A DNA stretch of 64,000 nucleotides, from the NCBI RefSeq assembly GCF_010015445.1, contig NC_053134.1:5240636-5304635 (forward strand), written 5' to 3'. The DNA is from Perca fluviatilis (Eukaryota; Chordata; Actinopteri; Perciformes; Percidae). Made by a program: the position numbers and the translations under genes. The notes under the pieces were generated by a model. The model was given only the letters and a program-made list of their open reading frames with translations, made no database searches and had not been told where the DNA came from. This document shows, piece by piece, positions 48,567-64,000 of the stretch; the first letter of the stretch is position 1, and every line of letters starts with the position of its first letter.

Positions 48567-48665
48567 TAACATACAATGCAGTTTATATTCACTGATTTTG
48601 GCATTCGTTGTGTTTTTGTTTTGACAGATCGACTCAAGGCTTGTGTCGAGCAGCTGGGTGGTGGC

Positions 48666-63103
<14,438 letters not shown>

Positions 63104-63148
63104 GTGAGTGAAACGTCATGGAAATGTAACTTCTGTTTCCACACTCAA

Positions 63149-63664
63149 TAGGGGCGTGAATCTTCACTGGTCTCACGATTCGTTTACGATTATCCTGTCA
63201 ACGATTCAAGTCGATTCCATATCACGTTGCATCATGGTGCTTCACCTCCTCAATATTATTATATATCGCTACACATGGTTTTCATCACCAAATTCAAGCA
63301 GTCAGATATATATGAACTCCCTTTTTTTATTAGCCTGACGTCGTCATACTCAGATTCTAGTCAGAGTATGAGTCTGATGCTGATTGGTCTGTGATTATGG
63401 GGTGTGTTTCAACCGAACCAGGAAAGAAAATGCCTCTGCACTCAATTGGATAGACCTACAACCAATCAGAGCAACGGAGGGGTTGGGCAACAGAGTTTTC
63501 ATTGCCCCCCTATCTTCTAAGACAATCCCTGAATGTAGCGGAGTCTGAACACAACGGACAGCATACACAAAAAAAACGGAAAATCAACACGTGACATCAG
63601 TAGGCAATTATCGATTATGGTCGGTCACGATGCATCAATGCAAAGATTAATTTCAACACCCCTA
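63149..63664. mobile_element. hAT-like element after abcc9 exon 8
   Basis: TAGGGGCGTGAATC and TTTCAACACCCCTA ends, flanked by ACACTCAA and ATACTCAG, an imperfect eight-base duplication. About 63335-63540 may be a separate inserted repeat. Confidence 0.6.
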
Positions 63665-64000
63665 ATACTCAGGTGTTACTTTGAAAAGGTCTACAAATTT
63701 CATTTCAGAGTCCAAGACACATTTAGTTAAAATGTTTTTATTATATCCAGAGGACAGGCTTTGTTTATTAGGTGAGCTGGCTGACATTTGTTTGTTTTAT
63801 TGTTTTATGAGGACATAAGCGATGTACTTCTTTGCTACAATTACCTCTGTTTATAATGATTTCTTCTGGCTTTATGATTATGGAAAATTGAGTTGTGCTT
63901 CAAGGAAGGACCTTTTCTGTAGCAGATTTTCATAATCTGTTGCTAATGAAATACAAGCTCACATTTCTGGTAGATTACTTTGCAACGTGAATGCGGTGTC
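63665..64000. other. Continuation of abcc9 intron 8
   Basis: AT-rich; no exon recognised. The next conserved SUR exon must lie beyond the edge. Confidence 0.6.

Larger units (their letters stand above)
43319..48627. other. Putative first intron of abcc9 (5' of the coding exons)
   Basis: Assumes the 5' exon at 43318. It holds hAT-like ends, a SINE with a nested MITE and a 33-bp tandem duplication. 43320-44500 and 45830-46770 show nothing recognised. Confidence 0.4.

Noticed and set aside
63104..64000. Search for the next abcc9 exon (the conserved stretch after LRGALL)
   Set aside because: No acceptor followed by a matching frame was found; it lies beyond the window.

Overview
This window looks like ray-finned fish (probably percomorph) nuclear DNA. 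The basis is intron-rich vertebrate gene structure, very abundant (GT)n/(CA)n microsatellites, tRNA-derived SINEs, L1- and L2-type LINE fragments, and a dense load of short non-autonomous DNA transposons with hAT, piggyBac, Harbinger and Tc1/mariner hallmarks. The species call is inference; everything else is read from the sequence.

Two protein-coding genes can be reconstructed exon by exon. On the minus strand (22203 down to 2786) lies a complete nine-exon tetraspanin-family gene. It encodes 272 residues with four membrane segments, a large extracellular loop with a CCG motif and six cysteines, all GT-AG introns, and a stop in the last exon. On the plus strand (48666 onward) lie the first eight coding exons of ABCC9 (SUR2, the regulatory subunit of ATP-sensitive potassium channels). 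They cover residues 1 to 391: the TMD0 bundle, the L0 linker and the start of TMD1. The gene runs off the right edge. Its first coding exon begins at a 3' splice site, so at least one non-coding 5' exon lies upstream. A candidate ends at 43318, next to a MEF2-like site. The two genes are divergently oriented, with about 21 to 26 kb between them.

Layout: 1-2785, 3' flank of the tetraspanin gene with LINE-end-like repeats; 2786-22203, tetraspanin gene, its introns packed with transposons and satellites; 22204-about 43000, intergenic repeats (purine-rich satellite, piggyBac-in-repeat nest, SINE, L2 fragment, several TIR elements, tetranucleotide arrays, a Tc1-like foldback); about 43080-48627, candidate ABCC9 promoter, 5' exon and first intron; 48628-63103, ABCC9 exons 1-8; 63104-64000, start of the next intron with one hAT-like element.

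I found no multi-gene system, CRISPR, integrated virus or standalone RNA gene. The unusual material is structural. Three different TIR elements each carry an internal minisatellite (46, 58 and 69 bp units). Several insertions are nested and have readable target-site duplications. Two MITEs carry short gene-like open frames. There is a perfect 39-bp-arm palindrome. TG/CA repeats sit right against splice sites in both genes.
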